Below are positions 1-8,416 of a stretch of 51,785 nt of DNA, one piece after another. The translations under genes and the position numbers were made by a program. The number at the start of each line of letters is the position of its first letter. The first letter of the stretch is position 1. The notes beneath the pieces are model-generated. The model had not been told where the DNA came from. It was given only the letters and a program-made list of their open reading frames with translations, and did not search any database. This DNA comes from an uncultured Methylococcaceae bacterium (GTDB taxonomy: Bacteria > Pseudomonadota > Gammaproteobacteria > Methylococcales > Methylomonadaceae): contig CAIXAE010000035.1 in NCBI GenBank assembly GCA_903917345.1, positions 1-51,785 of the forward strand, in the 5' to 3' direction.

Positions 1-1005
1 ACCCATCACAATACGGGCAGTGTCTTCTAAATTGACCTCACAAAAAGCAAATACTTCTGAAATAAGTGTTCCTAAAGGTACTTCTACATTCATAGGTTTA
101 CCCACAGCACCACCGGATACGGTAACCACTCTATTGACTAAAGCTTGGCCGTATCTGATGGCTTTATGTACGGCATGAGCTGTTCCAACATTATGAATAG
201 TGACACCTATCTCTGAAGATCGACAACCCACGGGGACTTCTTTACCAGTAACGTAACGAATCAATTGTCTATCCCAACCCATAGGATATTGCGTCAGTAT
301 TTGCATTACTTCAATGCTGGAATAAGGCTTAGCGGCAATTTGCATTGCAGCAAATGCGAGAGGTTTATTATCTTCAATCGCCACTACGGCATGATGAGAC
401 TCCATGCCATGCAACATTAATCGAACACCATCTATGATTTGCTCCGCCCTTTCTTGCATCAAACGATCATCACAACTTAAATAAGGTTCGCATTCAGAAC
501 CATTAATAATTAATGTATCAATCTGATTTTCACGACCCATATTGAGCTTAACTGCCGTAGGAAAAGTAGCACCGCCCAAACCTACAATACCAGCCGCTCC
601 GACGCGTAAACTAATATCTTCTGGGGTCAACTGGAAAGGATCATCAGGAATTGGACTGGTAAACCATTCATCCAGACCATCAGTTTCTAAGACTATCATT
701 CGGATTGGTAATGCAGATGGGTGTGGTGCAGGATAATCGTTTACATCCAAAATAATACCTGAACTAGGTGCATGCACTGGGGCAGAAATCAGCCCTTGGC
801 TATAAGCTAGCAATTGACCTTTCAGTACTTTATCGCCCACTCTAATCAATGGCTCAGCCGGCTTACCTACGTGTTGTTGTAACGGGATATAAAGTGTTTT
901 AGGTAAAGGAAAATTCGTCACAATATTTTCATCTGCCGTATTTTCCTTCCGCGCTTCTGGATGAACGCCACCTCGAACTCGTGGTTTTATGAAAAAATCT
1001 AACAT
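1..1005 (-). CDS. rnfC: RnfC, electron transport complex subunit C (3' end outside window)
   Basis: This is the NADH/FMN-binding peripheral subunit of the Rnf complex, which uses ion-motive force to drive electrons from NADH to ferredoxin or flavodoxin. Reading down from the ATG at 1005, all 335 codons visible are open and run off the window edge. The start reads MLDFFIKPRVRGGVHPEARK, followed by the RnfC/Nqo1-type motifs GLGGATFPTAVKL and IINGSECEPYLSCDDRLM. The two C-terminal CxxCxxC ferredoxin clusters expected in RnfC lie beyond the edge. Its start overlaps the last codons of rnfB by 7 bases, so the two are translationally coupled in an rnfABC operon. Next to nifLA it is most likely the nitrogenase-dedicated Rnf. 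Confidence 0.95.
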   Translation of the reverse strand, partial: MLDFFIKPRVRGGVHPEARKENTADENIVTNFPLPKTLYIPLQQHVGKPAEPLIRVGDKVLKGQLLAYSQGLISAPVHAPSSGIILDVNDYPAPHPSALPIRMIVLETDGLDEWFTSPIPDDPFQLTPEDISLRVGAAGIVGLGGATFPTAVKLNMGRENQIDTLIINGSECEPYLSCDDRLMQERAEQIIDGVRLMLHGMESHHAVVAIEDNKPLAFAAMQIAAKPYSSIEVMQILTQYPMGWDRQLIRYVTGKEVPVGCRSSEIGVTIHNVGTAHAVHKAIRYGQALVNRVVTVSGGAVGKPMNVEVPLGTLISEVFAFCEVNLEDTARIVMG

Positions 1006-1565
1006 AGTGCACTCCCTTGCTGACTCTGATCAAATTGAGACATCGGTTTTGTCCATCGCCAATTGCGCAAAGTCACTTCAACTGGATGCATCTGTAAACA
1101 TTCAGTCGGACAAACCTCAACACATTTTTTACAAGCAATACACGCATCTGCAACCACAGCATGAATTTGTTTGGGCGCACCCACTATGGCATCTGTTGGA
1201 CAGACTTTGAAACAACGAGTACACCCCGTACAAGTATCTTCACTGACACGTGCGACTAAAAGCTCAGGTTCTTTAACCGAACTTAAATCTAAATCTAGAC
1301 CTAACATAGCAGCTAATTGTTCCGCTAAAGCACTACCACCGGGAGGACAAATAGTGGCTGGCGCTAAGCCATCTACTAATGCTTCAGCCGCTGGCCTACA
1401 ACCGGGAAATCCACATTGTCCACATTGTGAACCAGGCAATAACGATTCGATTTCATCCAGTATTGGACTGCTTTCTACTTTTAGATATTTGGCTGCAATA
1501 CCCAACAGTAGCCCCAGCATCAAACCTAAAAGTGTTAACCAAAAAATAGCAGACAATACATACAT
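999..1565 (-). CDS. rnfB: RnfB, electron transport complex iron-sulfur subunit
   Basis: RnfB is the membrane-anchored polyferredoxin of the Rnf complex and passes electrons towards ferredoxin or flavodoxin. The protein is 188 residues when started at the ATG at 1565, which has a good AGGAAAG site just upstream; a longer frame to 1664 exists but adds a non-homologous leader overlapping rnfA. It has one N-terminal membrane helix (about residues 1-27), an Fes-type cluster with Cys48, Cys51, Cys56 and Cys73 (QCGQCGFPGC), and two 4Fe-4S clusters at about 112-122 (CTGCTRCFKVCP) and 142-152 (CIACKKCVEVCP). It lies 13 bases after rnfA and overlaps rnfC. Confidence 0.96.
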   Translation of the reverse strand: MYVLSAIFWLTLLGLMLGLLLGIAAKYLKVESSPILDEIESLLPGSQCGQCGFPGCRPAAEALVDGLAPATICPPGGSALAEQLAAMLGLDLDLSSVKEPELLVARVSEDTCTGCTRCFKVCPTDAIVGAPKQIHAVVADACIACKKCVEVCPTECLQMHPVEVTLRNWRWTKPMSQFDQSQQGSALC

Positions 1566-1578
1566 AGTTACTTTCCTA

Positions 1579-2163
1579 TCACATCTTCGTATTGAGTCCA
1601 GCAAACCCCATGAATGCCAGTGATAAAATACCCGCAGTAATAAAAGCAATCGGCGTACCTGCAAATAAAACAGGCACAGCCATTAACGCTAAACGCTCAC
1701 GTAAACCAGCAAACAAGACCATCACCAACGTAAAACCAACCGCTGAGCCAAAACCAAAGATCATACTTTGTAAGAAACCATACTGTTCTTGCACATTAAG
1801 TAGAGCCACGCCCAACACCGCACAATTGGTGGTTATTAAGGGCAGAAAGATACCTAATATTTGGTATAAAATGGGACTGGTTTTTCTTACAACCATCTCC
1901 GTAAACTGCACGACAGCAGCTATTACTAAGATGAAAGCTAAAATACGCAAAAACTGAATATTAAAAGGTGCTAATACAAAATGCTCCAATATCCAGCTGG
2001 TCATAGCCGCTAACGTTAATACAAAAGTAGTGGCCAACCCCATACTTAACGCTGCATCCAGTTTTTTGGATACCCCCATAAAGGGGCATAGTCCCAAGAA
2101 CTTAACTAACACCACGTTATTAACTAAAGCCGTGCCCAATAAAAGCATTAGATACTCACTCAT
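1579..2163 (-). CDS. rnfA: RnfA, electron transport complex membrane subunit A
   Basis: RnfA is an integral inner-membrane subunit of the Rnf ion-translocating complex, paired in the family with RnfE. The 194-residue protein has the family's usual length and opens with [20 protein letters not shown] followed by [14 protein letters not shown]. It shows about six hydrophobic segments and the conserved stretches around [11 protein letters not shown] and [22 protein letters not shown]. It is the first gene of the minus-strand rnf operon and is preceded by a sigma-54-type promoter at 2214-2229, which together with the upstream TGT-N10-ACA sites suggests expression under NifA control. Confidence 0.97.
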   Translation of the reverse strand: MSEYLMLLLGTALVNNVVLVKFLGLCPFMGVSKKLDAALSMGLATTFVLTLAAMTSWILEHFVLAPFNIQFLRILAFILVIAAVVQFTEMVVRKTSPILYQILGIFLPLITTNCAVLGVALLNVQEQYGFLQSMIFGFGSAVGFTLVMVLFAGLRERLALMAVPVLFAGTPIAFITAGILSLAFMGFAGLNTKM

Positions 2164-2213
2164 CTTTCATCATCCAAGTGTCTTTAAGTTGCTAAGAATT
2201 TACCCTTCATGAA

Positions 2214-2229
2214 TGCATCTACTATGCCA
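2214..2229 (-). promoter_or_regulatory. sigma-54 (-24/-12) promoter of rnfABC
   Basis: Read on the minus strand the site is TGGCATAGTAGATGCA, with GG and GC exactly ten bases apart as required for RpoN promoters. The -12 element lies about 50 bases before the rnfA start, leaving a leader of about 40 bases. The downstream gene and the upstream NifA-type sites support it; transcription itself is inferred. Confidence 0.8.
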
Positions 2230-2304
2230 ATTCCCCTTATTTTCATAAGCCATTCATGCTACTTACAAAATCAAAAGAAAAACTGTCAAAACCTTTAAAT
2301 TAAG

Positions 2305-2320
2305 TGTTGCAATTAATACA
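2305..2320. promoter_or_regulatory. NifA upstream activator sequence 1 (rnf/nifL)
   Basis: A perfect TGT-N10-ACA palindrome (TGTTGCAATTAATACA), the established NifA binding site. It is about 76 bases from the rnfA -24 element and about 137 bases from the nifL -24 element, so it could act on both. Confidence 0.75.
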
Positions 2321-2344
2321 TACGGAGTCGTAAAAAAATAGTTA

Positions 2345-2360
2345 TGTCGCAAACCTTACA
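2345..2360. promoter_or_regulatory. NifA upstream activator sequence 2 (rnf/nifL)
   Basis: A second perfect TGT-N10-ACA site (TGTCGCAAACCTTACA), 40 bases from the first, which puts both on nearly the same face of the helix. It lies about 97 bases upstream of the nifL -24 element and about 116 bases from that of rnfA. Confidence 0.75.
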
Positions 2361-2456
2361 ATAAGATTATTCTTTGAACGCAAATAACAATTCAGCGGCT
2401 CAGATACTCTAATAAGTTGGCCTACTAACCTGCAGAAGTAAATTATTAGCGTTAAA

Positions 2457-2472
2457 GGGCATAGTTATTGCA
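2457..2472 (+). promoter_or_regulatory. sigma-54 (-24/-12) promoter of nifLA
   Basis: GGGCATAGTTATTGCA matches the RpoN consensus with the GG and GC ten bases apart; only the first base differs from TGGCA. It lies 40 bases before the nifL start and downstream of the two TGT-N10-ACA sites, implying autoactivation of nifLA or activation by NtrC. The 2164-2512 gap contains no gene. Confidence 0.7.
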
Positions 2473-2512
2473 AACCAATTAGCAACACCTGTCATAAATT
2501 AGGTTACACGCT

Positions 2513-4135
2513 ATGAAGAAAAAATCGTTGCACTATTTACAGATGCACACAAACTTAGAAAGTGTCATGAATGAACTTTCACCTGAGATTCTGAGCACTC
2601 GCTCATACCCCCCGAGCGAAGCAAAAATACCTTATGAACTATTTATAGAGACTGTTGAACAGGCTCCGATTGCCATCTCTATTACTGATAAAAAAGCCAA
2701 TATTCTTTACGCTAATGAAGCCTTTTATAAGGTCACTGGCTATCAGATTGCGGATGTACTTGGTAAAAAAGAATCCATACTCTCTGATAAATCAACGCCT
2801 CGTGAAGTCTATTACGACTTATGGCACACTATCAGTAACAAAAAAGTGTGGCAAGGAACGCTGTGTAATCGTCATAAATTAGGACATCGCTATCTCGCAG
2901 ACTTAACTATTGCACCAATGTTGGACGACGTGGGTATCATCACCCACTACATTGGGATGCATCGAGATATTACAAAAACCTATGAATCAGAAAAGAAAGT
3001 GAGTAATCATAAATTGCTGATCGAATCAGTGATTAACTCCTCACCGATGGCGATGGTGGTTATTGATGATCAAGATCAAGTCATTTTAGATAACCATATG
3101 TATAAAGCCATGGTCTCTGACTTAGACAAAGGCGAACCAGCGAAATATTTCTTAAAACTATTACGCCAAGAACTGGGGGCTTCATGGCAAGAAATTCAGA
3201 ATAATCAGCATGGCTTCAATAACCATGAATACAAGATAGAGGGTAAAGGAAATAGACCTGTGCGCTGGTTTTCTTGTGCAGGAAATTGGTTTACTGAAAC
3301 CTCTGTTAATGCAGATGCTTTTTTTGAAAATGTGTCTAAACAGTATCTCATCTTAACCATATCTGATATTACTCGGCAGCGTCAGCAACTTCAGGAGTTG
3401 CGCCTGCAATCTTTAAAAAACCTCATGACTGAAGACGAGCGAATTCGTGGTCTACGCGAAACACTATTAGGTGCAGTTCATCAAATACAGATGCCCATGA
3501 ACCAAATCAAAGCGTCTGAAAACATATTAAGGCACAAAGGTGAGAAACAGTATGAAGGTGTATTACAAAACTTAATTCAAATTCAAGAGTCGGGTGAAGT
3601 GGCTATTAATACCATGCAAAAGTGTATTCCCGAAATCACTCAAAGCCCATTTACGTCAGTCAATTTAAATCAAATTTTACATGACGTATTATTGTTAAGC
3701 GATCAACGACTTGCCTTGACAGGTATAGACGTTAAATGGCAACCACTCACTACGCTCCCCACTATGTTGGGCTCTGAAAATCGTTTACGCATCTTATTTA
3801 AACAACTCATAGACAATGCCATTGATGCTATCAGCACGTCTAGCAATAAAGAACAACGAATTAAAATTAGCACCGATGTAGACACAGACGTCATTTACGT
3901 GTTTATTGAAGATACCGGCCCAGGCATACCTTCCGATAAACGCTCTAAAGTATTTGAACCTTTCTACACCACTAGACCTATGGGTGGAAATCAGGCCGGC
4001 ATGGGACTGGTCATTGCGAAAGAAATTGTTAACCAACACCACGGATTTATCGATATAGATCCAGATTATTCAGTGGGGTGTCGCGTTAAAATCAGCTTTC
4101 CTCTACACAATTCAATATCAAGGAGGCTTGTGTAA
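2513..4135 (+). CDS. nifL: NifL, redox- and nitrogen-sensing anti-activator of NifA
   Basis: NifL binds and inhibits NifA when oxygen or fixed nitrogen is present. The 540-residue protein has an N-terminal PAS domain (about 40-155) in the position of the FAD-binding redox sensor, a second PAS-like domain (about 165-285), a helical region with His323 in AVHQIQMPMNQ at the histidine-kinase H-box position, and a C-terminal GHKL ATP-binding domain (N-box DNAIDA at 434-439, then GPGIP, FEPFYTTR and GMGLVIAKE). The nifA start overlaps its stop by one base (TAATG) behind a strong AGGAGG at 4121-4126, so the pair is translationally coupled. The ATG at 2513 has no clear ribosome site; internal ATGs at codons 11 and 20 are possible starts. 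Confidence 0.95.
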   Translation: MKKKSLHYLQMHTNLESVMNELSPEILSTRSYPPSEAKIPYELFIETVEQAPIAISITDKKANILYANEAFYKVTGYQIADVLGKKESILSDKSTPREVYYDLWHTISNKKVWQGTLCNRHKLGHRYLADLTIAPMLDDVGIITHYIGMHRDITKTYESEKKVSNHKLLIESVINSSPMAMVVIDDQDQVILDNHMYKAMVSDLDKGEPAKYFLKLLRQELGASWQEIQNNQHGFNNHEYKIEGKGNRPVRWFSCAGNWFTETSVNADAFFENVSKQYLILTISDITRQRQQLQELRLQSLKNLMTEDERIRGLRETLLGAVHQIQMPMNQIKASENILRHKGEKQYEGVLQNLIQIQESGEVAINTMQKCIPEITQSPFTSVNLNQILHDVLLLSDQRLALTGIDVKWQPLTTLPTMLGSENRLRILFKQLIDNAIDAISTSSNKEQRIKISTDVDTDVIYVFIEDTGPGIPSDKRSKVFEPFYTTRPMGGNQAGMGLVIAKEIVNQHHGFIDIDPDYSVGCRVKISFPLHNSISRRLV

Positions 4136-5679
4136 TGCCTGAACGCACACAACTCATAGAAGCCGAACTTGATACCTTGTACCTCATCAGTCAAGTATTG
4201 AATAGTACGCATGATTTGCATGCAAAATTACACGCAGTATTGGAGATATTGCATAAACGATCAGGCATGTGTTCTGGCATGATCACACTTAAAGAAATCG
4301 AAAATAATAGCCTTATAGCGAGTGTAGTTCACAGCGATGCAGGTGAAAAACTGGATCAATCCGTCAGATATAATCCAGGTGAAGGCTTGATCGGAGCTGT
4401 TTTAGATGCGGGCTCCACCATCGTTGTAGAAAAGATATCTGAAGAACCTCGCTTCCTAGGTCGATTGGGCTTATATGACCCCAATTTGCCCTTTATTGGT
4501 TCGCCAATATATGTAGAAGAAGGTGACACTATAGGAATATTAGCTGCGCAACCCAGTAACAATCGATTTCTGGGTGAGCGTGCTCGTTTTATGGAGATGA
4601 TTGCTAACTTAATTGCGCAAAGCGTAAAAATGCTACGTGTTATAGAGCGTAAAGAACTTAATTTAGTTAATGAACGCGACCAGTTGAAGCATGCTTTAAT
4701 CAAAAACTACAGTTTCGACAATATCATTGGTCACTCATCCCCGATGCTTAAAGTCTTCGATTTAATCAGACAAGTAGCAAAGTGGCAAACGACCGTATTA
4801 ATACGAGGTGAATCAGGCACAGGTAAAGAAGTGGTTGCTAATGCCATTCATTTTAATTCAGGTTGCGCGGGAGGCCCTTTTTTAAAACTAAACTGTGCCG
4901 CCCTCCCCGACACCTTATTGGAATCTGAACTCTTTGGGCATGAAAAAGGTGCTTTCAGCGGTGCGGTCGGTCTACGGAAAGGGCGTTTCGAATTAGCCGA
5001 CAATGGCACGTTATTTCTTGATGAAATCGGGGAAATATCTGCTTCTTTTCAAGCCAAACTTTTACGCGTCTTACAAGAAGGCGAATTTGAAAGAGTCGGC
5101 GGCAGTCAAACCATAAAAACTAATGTCCGTATTATTGCCGCAACTAATCGTAATTTAGAAGAAGAAGTCACCGAAGGTAAGTTTAGAGAAGATTTATATT
5201 ACCGACTTAATATTATGCCCATCAATATGCCACCGCTTCGGGATAGAACTGAGGATATTCCGGAATTATCTGAGTTTCTACTTGGCAGAATTTCTGAGCA
5301 ACAAGGGGGCAGACCTCTTGAAATTAAAGAAAGTGCCATTCGTATTTTAATGAAACATGACTGGCCGGGTAATGTGCGTGAACTATCTAATCGACTAGAG
5401 CGTGCTGCCATCATGAGTTCCAATGGCATTATTGATCGTGATGTTATGGTGAATACCGGTTTGGAAGATGTCGTCTCTCAAGTTGGCGCTAACTTTAAAC
5501 CCCAAAAAACTGCCACCATTGACTTTAATGATGACAATATGGATGACCGTGAACGCGTCATTGCGGCCTTAGAACAAAGTGGCTGGGTACAAGCAAAAGC
5601 AGCACGCTTACTCAATATGACACCACGGCAAATTGCTTATCGCATTTTGACTTTAGATATCACCATGAAACAAATTTAA
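4135..5679 (+). CDS. nifA: NifA, sigma-54-dependent activator of nif genes
   Basis: NifA is the enhancer-binding protein that opens RpoN promoters of nif operons. The 514-residue protein has a GAF domain (about 15-170), an AAA+ ATPase domain (about 195-430) with Walker A GESGTGKE at 225-232, the sigma-54 contact loop GAFSGA at 272-277 (a T-to-S variant of GAFTGA) and Walker B TLFLDEIGE, and a C-terminal Fis-type helix-turn-helix (AKAARLLNMTPRQIAYRI). The linker before the helix-turn-helix lacks the Cys pair of oxygen-sensitive alphaproteobacterial NifA, which fits control by NifL. Start coupled to nifL by a one-base overlap. Confidence 0.98.
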   Translation: MPERTQLIEAELDTLYLISQVLNSTHDLHAKLHAVLEILHKRSGMCSGMITLKEIENNSLIASVVHSDAGEKLDQSVRYNPGEGLIGAVLDAGSTIVVEKISEEPRFLGRLGLYDPNLPFIGSPIYVEEGDTIGILAAQPSNNRFLGERARFMEMIANLIAQSVKMLRVIERKELNLVNERDQLKHALIKNYSFDNIIGHSSPMLKVFDLIRQVAKWQTTVLIRGESGTGKEVVANAIHFNSGCAGGPFLKLNCAALPDTLLESELFGHEKGAFSGAVGLRKGRFELADNGTLFLDEIGEISASFQAKLLRVLQEGEFERVGGSQTIKTNVRIIAATNRNLEEEVTEGKFREDLYYRLNIMPINMPPLRDRTEDIPELSEFLLGRISEQQGGRPLEIKESAIRILMKHDWPGNVRELSNRLERAAIMSSNGIIDRDVMVNTGLEDVVSQVGANFKPQKTATIDFNDDNMDDRERVIAALEQSGWVQAKAARLLNMTPRQIAYRILTLDITMKQI

Positions 5680-5695
5680 CTGCTTAGGAGTACCT

Positions 5696-5956
5696 ATGAC
5701 TATCTTATATGTTCAACATGATTATGCTGTCTTTGGCTTTGGTGAAACACAAGAAGAAGCGATTGCAATGGCGGCTCAATGGTTAAAAGATGCAACAGGT
5801 AAACAAGGCTGCTCTATCGAGTTCGCTGAAAGTTTATTAGTAGGCAATGCAAAGCCAGGGCAAATGACCCTTTACGTGACAGATGAAACTATTCCTGCTC
5901 ATGCAGAAAACTGGGGCGGCGAAGAGTTATTAGATTGGTATTACGACGTCGCTTAA
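5696..5956 (+). CDS. unknown 86-residue protein between nifA and nifB
   Basis: I do not recognise this protein. It starts 17 bases after nifA behind a TTAGGAG ribosome site, so it is probably the third gene of the nifLA transcript and lies before the nifB promoter. It begins MTILYVQHDYAVFGFGETQE and is an acidic, soluble alpha/beta-like protein with one cysteine (about residue 38), aromatic residues near the end (ENWGGEELLDWYYDVA) and no membrane segment or metal-binding motif. Codon use is like that of its neighbours. Its place suggests a nif-related role, but that is inferred from position only. Confidence 0.8.
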   Translation: MTILYVQHDYAVFGFGETQEEAIAMAAQWLKDATGKQGCSIEFAESLLVGNAKPGQMTLYVTDETIPAHAENWGGEELLDWYYDVA

Positions 5957-5973
5957 AATATTACAAACATTCT

Positions 5974-5989
5974 TGTTCTGTTAATAACA
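5974..5989. promoter_or_regulatory. NifA upstream activator sequence 1 of nifB
   Basis: Perfect TGT-N10-ACA (TGTTCTGTTAATAACA), about 111 bases upstream of the nifB -24 element, immediately after the 86-residue gene. Confidence 0.75.
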
Positions 5990-6006
5990 AAACCCTAAAT
6001 GAAAAC

Positions 6007-6022
6007 TGTTATGTTTACGACA
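6007..6022. promoter_or_regulatory. NifA upstream activator sequence 2 of nifB
   Basis: Second perfect TGT-N10-ACA (TGTTATGTTTACGACA), 33 bases from the first (about three helical turns) and about 78 bases upstream of the -24 element. Confidence 0.75.
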
Positions 6023-6084
6023 ATCATACCCAACACACATAACAAGTCCATTTAAAATCAATAAGATATATTAAATTAATTACT

Positions 6085-6100
6085 TGGCATGACCTGTGCA
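6085..6100 (+). promoter_or_regulatory. sigma-54 (-24/-12) promoter of the nifB operon
   Basis: TGGCATGACCTGTGCA has GG and GC ten bases apart and a nearly complete RpoN consensus. The predicted start falls near 6110, with an AAGAGGA ribosome site before the nifB ATG at 6139. Confidence 0.88.
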
Positions 6101-6138
6101 TTTACTTAAAGTAAAACTAACTTTAAGAGGACGAAACC

Positions 6139-7644
6139 ATGCAATTGCCAGTATTAAATGATACCCCTAGCCCAGCAGAGCATGGAGCCAAAGGTGGTTG
6201 TTCCGCAAGTTCTTGCGGTACCACAGAAAATCAAATGGACACTTTGCCGGATTCAATTCGGGAAAAAGTTCAAAATCACCCCTGTTATTCTGAAGATGCG
6301 CATCATTACTTTGCGCGTATGCATGTTGCCGTTGCTCCCGCGTGTAATATCCAATGCCATTACTGTAATCGTAAATACGATTGTGCTAACGAATCTCGCC
6401 CCGGTGTTGTATCAGAATTATTAACACCTGATCAAGCTGTTAAAAAAACCATGGCGGTCGCCGCTACCATTCCACAAATGACCGTATTAGGCATTGCTGG
6501 CCCGGGTGATCCATTAGCAAATCCAGAACGTACTTTTGAAACTTTCCGTCGTTTAAGTGAGGAAGCACCCGATATTAAATTATGTGTCTCAACTAACGGT
6601 TTGGCTTTACCTGACGCCGTTGAAGAACTTTCAAAACATAACATCGATCACGTCACTATCACCATCAACACCGTTGACCCAGAAATTGGGGCAAAGATTT
6701 ATCCGTGGATATTCTGGAAGAACAAACGCATCAAAGGTGTTAAAGGCGCAAAAATTCTGATTGAACAACAACAAAAAGGCCTAGAAATGCTGATTGCAAA
6801 AGGCATTTTAGTTAAGGTCAATTCGGTCATGATACCTGGTGTTAACGATGAACATTTAGCAGAAGTGAGTCGCGTCGTTAAATCAAAAGGCGCTTTCTTA
6901 CACAACGTAATGCCTTTAATTGCTGAGGCAGAACACGGCACTTTCTATGGCGTCATGGGGCAACGTGGCCCTACCCCTGATGAATTACAAGATCTACAAG
7001 ATAGTTGCTCTGGTGACATGAACATGATGCGCCATTGCCGTCAATGTCGTGCGGATGCTGTCGGCTTATTGGGTGAAGATCGTGGTGATGAATTCACTCT
7101 AGATAAAATCGAAGAAATGGATATCGATTATCAAGCTGCGATGGAAAAACGTAAAGTAATCCATCAAGCCATCCAAGAAGAAATGGATAGTAAACGCCTC
7201 GAAAAAGCGGCTAAAGCTGAACAACATAAACAAGAACCCAAACTCACTACCCGGCCAGTATTAATGGCGGTTGCAACCAGTGGCCAAGGCGTTATCAATG
7301 TCCATTTTGGTCATGCTAAAGAGTTCTTGATTTATGAAGCCTCACCTGAAGGTGTTCGCTTCATCAGTCATCGTAAAGCCGACCAATATTGTGGTGGCGA
7401 TAGTACCTGTGGTGATGGCGAAAGCGTATTACAACTCACTATTCGTGCCCTAGCCGGCTGTGAAGTCGTATTGTGTTCAAAAGTGGGATATGAACCTTGG
7501 GAAATGCTTGAGGCTGCAGGCATAGCCCCTAATGGTGAGCACGCAATGGAACCTATCGGAGAAGCGGTTATGGCTGTCTACAAAGAAATGGCGGCAGCTG
7601 GAAAATTGGACGCAATCCCTGAAGCCCTCCGCGCAAATGCATAA
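6139..7644 (+). CDS. nifB: NifB, radical SAM FeMo-cofactor precursor synthase
   Basis: NifB fuses two 4Fe-4S clusters and inserts carbide to make NifB-co, the precursor of FeMo-cofactor. The 501-residue protein has the radical SAM motif CNIQCHYCNRKYDC (Cys69, Cys73, Cys76), a TIM-barrel core with the conserved GPGDPLANP stretch, further cysteines (MMRHCRQCRADAVGLLGED) for the accessory clusters, and a C-terminal NifX/NafY-like domain (about 370-490, with INVHFGHAKEF and CEVVLCSKVGYEPWE). That two-domain form is the proteobacterial type. It is the first gene of an operon running to nifQ, behind a sigma-54/NifA-type promoter. Confidence 0.98.
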   Translation: MQLPVLNDTPSPAEHGAKGGCSASSCGTTENQMDTLPDSIREKVQNHPCYSEDAHHYFARMHVAVAPACNIQCHYCNRKYDCANESRPGVVSELLTPDQAVKKTMAVAATIPQMTVLGIAGPGDPLANPERTFETFRRLSEEAPDIKLCVSTNGLALPDAVEELSKHNIDHVTITINTVDPEIGAKIYPWIFWKNKRIKGVKGAKILIEQQQKGLEMLIAKGILVKVNSVMIPGVNDEHLAEVSRVVKSKGAFLHNVMPLIAEAEHGTFYGVMGQRGPTPDELQDLQDSCSGDMNMMRHCRQCRADAVGLLGEDRGDEFTLDKIEEMDIDYQAAMEKRKVIHQAIQEEMDSKRLEKAAKAEQHKQEPKLTTRPVLMAVATSGQGVINVHFGHAKEFLIYEASPEGVRFISHRKADQYCGGDSTCGDGESVLQLTIRALAGCEVVLCSKVGYEPWEMLEAAGIAPNGEHAMEPIGEAVMAVYKEMAAAGKLDAIPEALRANA

Positions 7645-7699
7645 TTGAATCGAATGAGTAATTATTTGCAGAGCCCATCACAGATTTTAGGAGTTCACT

Positions 7700-7978
7700 A
7701 TGGCAGTATCTATTATTGATTTATGCGTAAATTGTTTTGCCTGCGAACCCGTATGTCCCAGTAATGCGATTTCGGAACAAAAGCCACATTTTATGGTTGA
7801 TCCCAAAAAATGTACTGAATGTGAAGGTGATTTCCCCGTGTTTCAATGTGCCAGTATCTGCCCTATTGAAGGAGCGATATTAGATTCATTTGGCACAGCC
7901 ATTAATCCCCCTGGTTCTTTAACGGGCATCCCACCGGAAAAAATGGCGGAAGCCATGGCAGAGTTACAGTCTCACTAA
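7700..7978 (+). CDS. fdxN: FdxN-type 2[4Fe-4S] ferredoxin
   Basis: A 92-residue bacterial-type ferredoxin. The first cluster motif is CVNCFACEPVCP (about residues 9-20); the second is the expanded type, CTECEGDFPVFQCASICP, seen in FdxN proteins encoded next to nifB. Its family role is electron donation to NifB and possibly nitrogenase. It begins 55 bases after nifB behind TTTTAGGAG, in the same operon, and ends with a short helical tail (PPEKMAEAMAELQSH). Confidence 0.93.
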   Translation: MAVSIIDLCVNCFACEPVCPSNAISEQKPHFMVDPKKCTECEGDFPVFQCASICPIEGAILDSFGTAINPPGSLTGIPPEKMAEAMAELQSH

Positions 7979-7993
7979 TACAGGACACATACA

Positions 7994-8416
7994 ATGGCCA
8001 CTATAACTTTCTACGAAAAACCTGGTTGTGCGAACAATACTCGTCAAAAGAAACTGTTAATGGCCGCTGCACATCATGTCATAGCTAAAAGCATCCTAAT
8101 AGAAACATGGACTGAACAAAGTCTTAGACCTTTTTTCGGCAGTCTACCTGTTAAAGACTGGTTTAACTACAGTGCACCCAATATTAAATACGGTGAAATT
8201 GATCCCAATGCGCAGAGTGAAGATCAAGCATTGGCACTCATGTTAAACAATCCTTTATTAATACGTCGCCCTTTAATGCATATTGATGATGTGTTTATAG
8301 CTGGATTTGATCAAGAACTTCTAGACCATTGGATAGGCTTAAAAACATTTGATACCACCACTGATTTAGAAAGCTGTCAAAAAACACATTTAAAATCAGA
8401 ATGTAATCATGAGTAA
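7994..8416 (+). CDS. nifO: NifO, nitrogenase-associated ArsC-family protein
   Basis: A 140-residue thioredoxin-fold protein of the arsenate-reductase (ArsC/Spx) family. It starts MATITFYEKPGCANNTRQKK, with the ArsC-position cysteine, and keeps the NPLLIRRPLMHIDD segment typical of the nitrogenase-associated subgroup. In Azotobacter nifO lies next to fdxN and nifQ, as here; it is linked to molybdenum use in FeMo-cofactor synthesis, but the reaction is not settled. It overlaps the next gene by 8 bases (ATG at 8409), indicating coupling. Assignment to the subgroup is strong; the catalytic role is uncertain. Confidence 0.88.
   Translation: MATITFYEKPGCANNTRQKKLLMAAAHHVIAKSILIETWTEQSLRPFFGSLPVKDWFNYSAPNIKYGEIDPNAQSEDQALALMLNNPLLIRRPLMHIDDVFIAGFDQELLDHWIGLKTFDTTTDLESCQKTHLKSECNHE

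Noticed and set aside
1171-1957. plus-strand frames opposite rnfB and rnfA
   Set aside because: Shadows of clear Rnf genes on the minus strand.
2413-2436. second possible -24/-12 element before nifL (TTGGCC...TGCAG)
   Set aside because: GG and GC are eleven, not ten, bases apart; the site at 2457-2472 has correct spacing.
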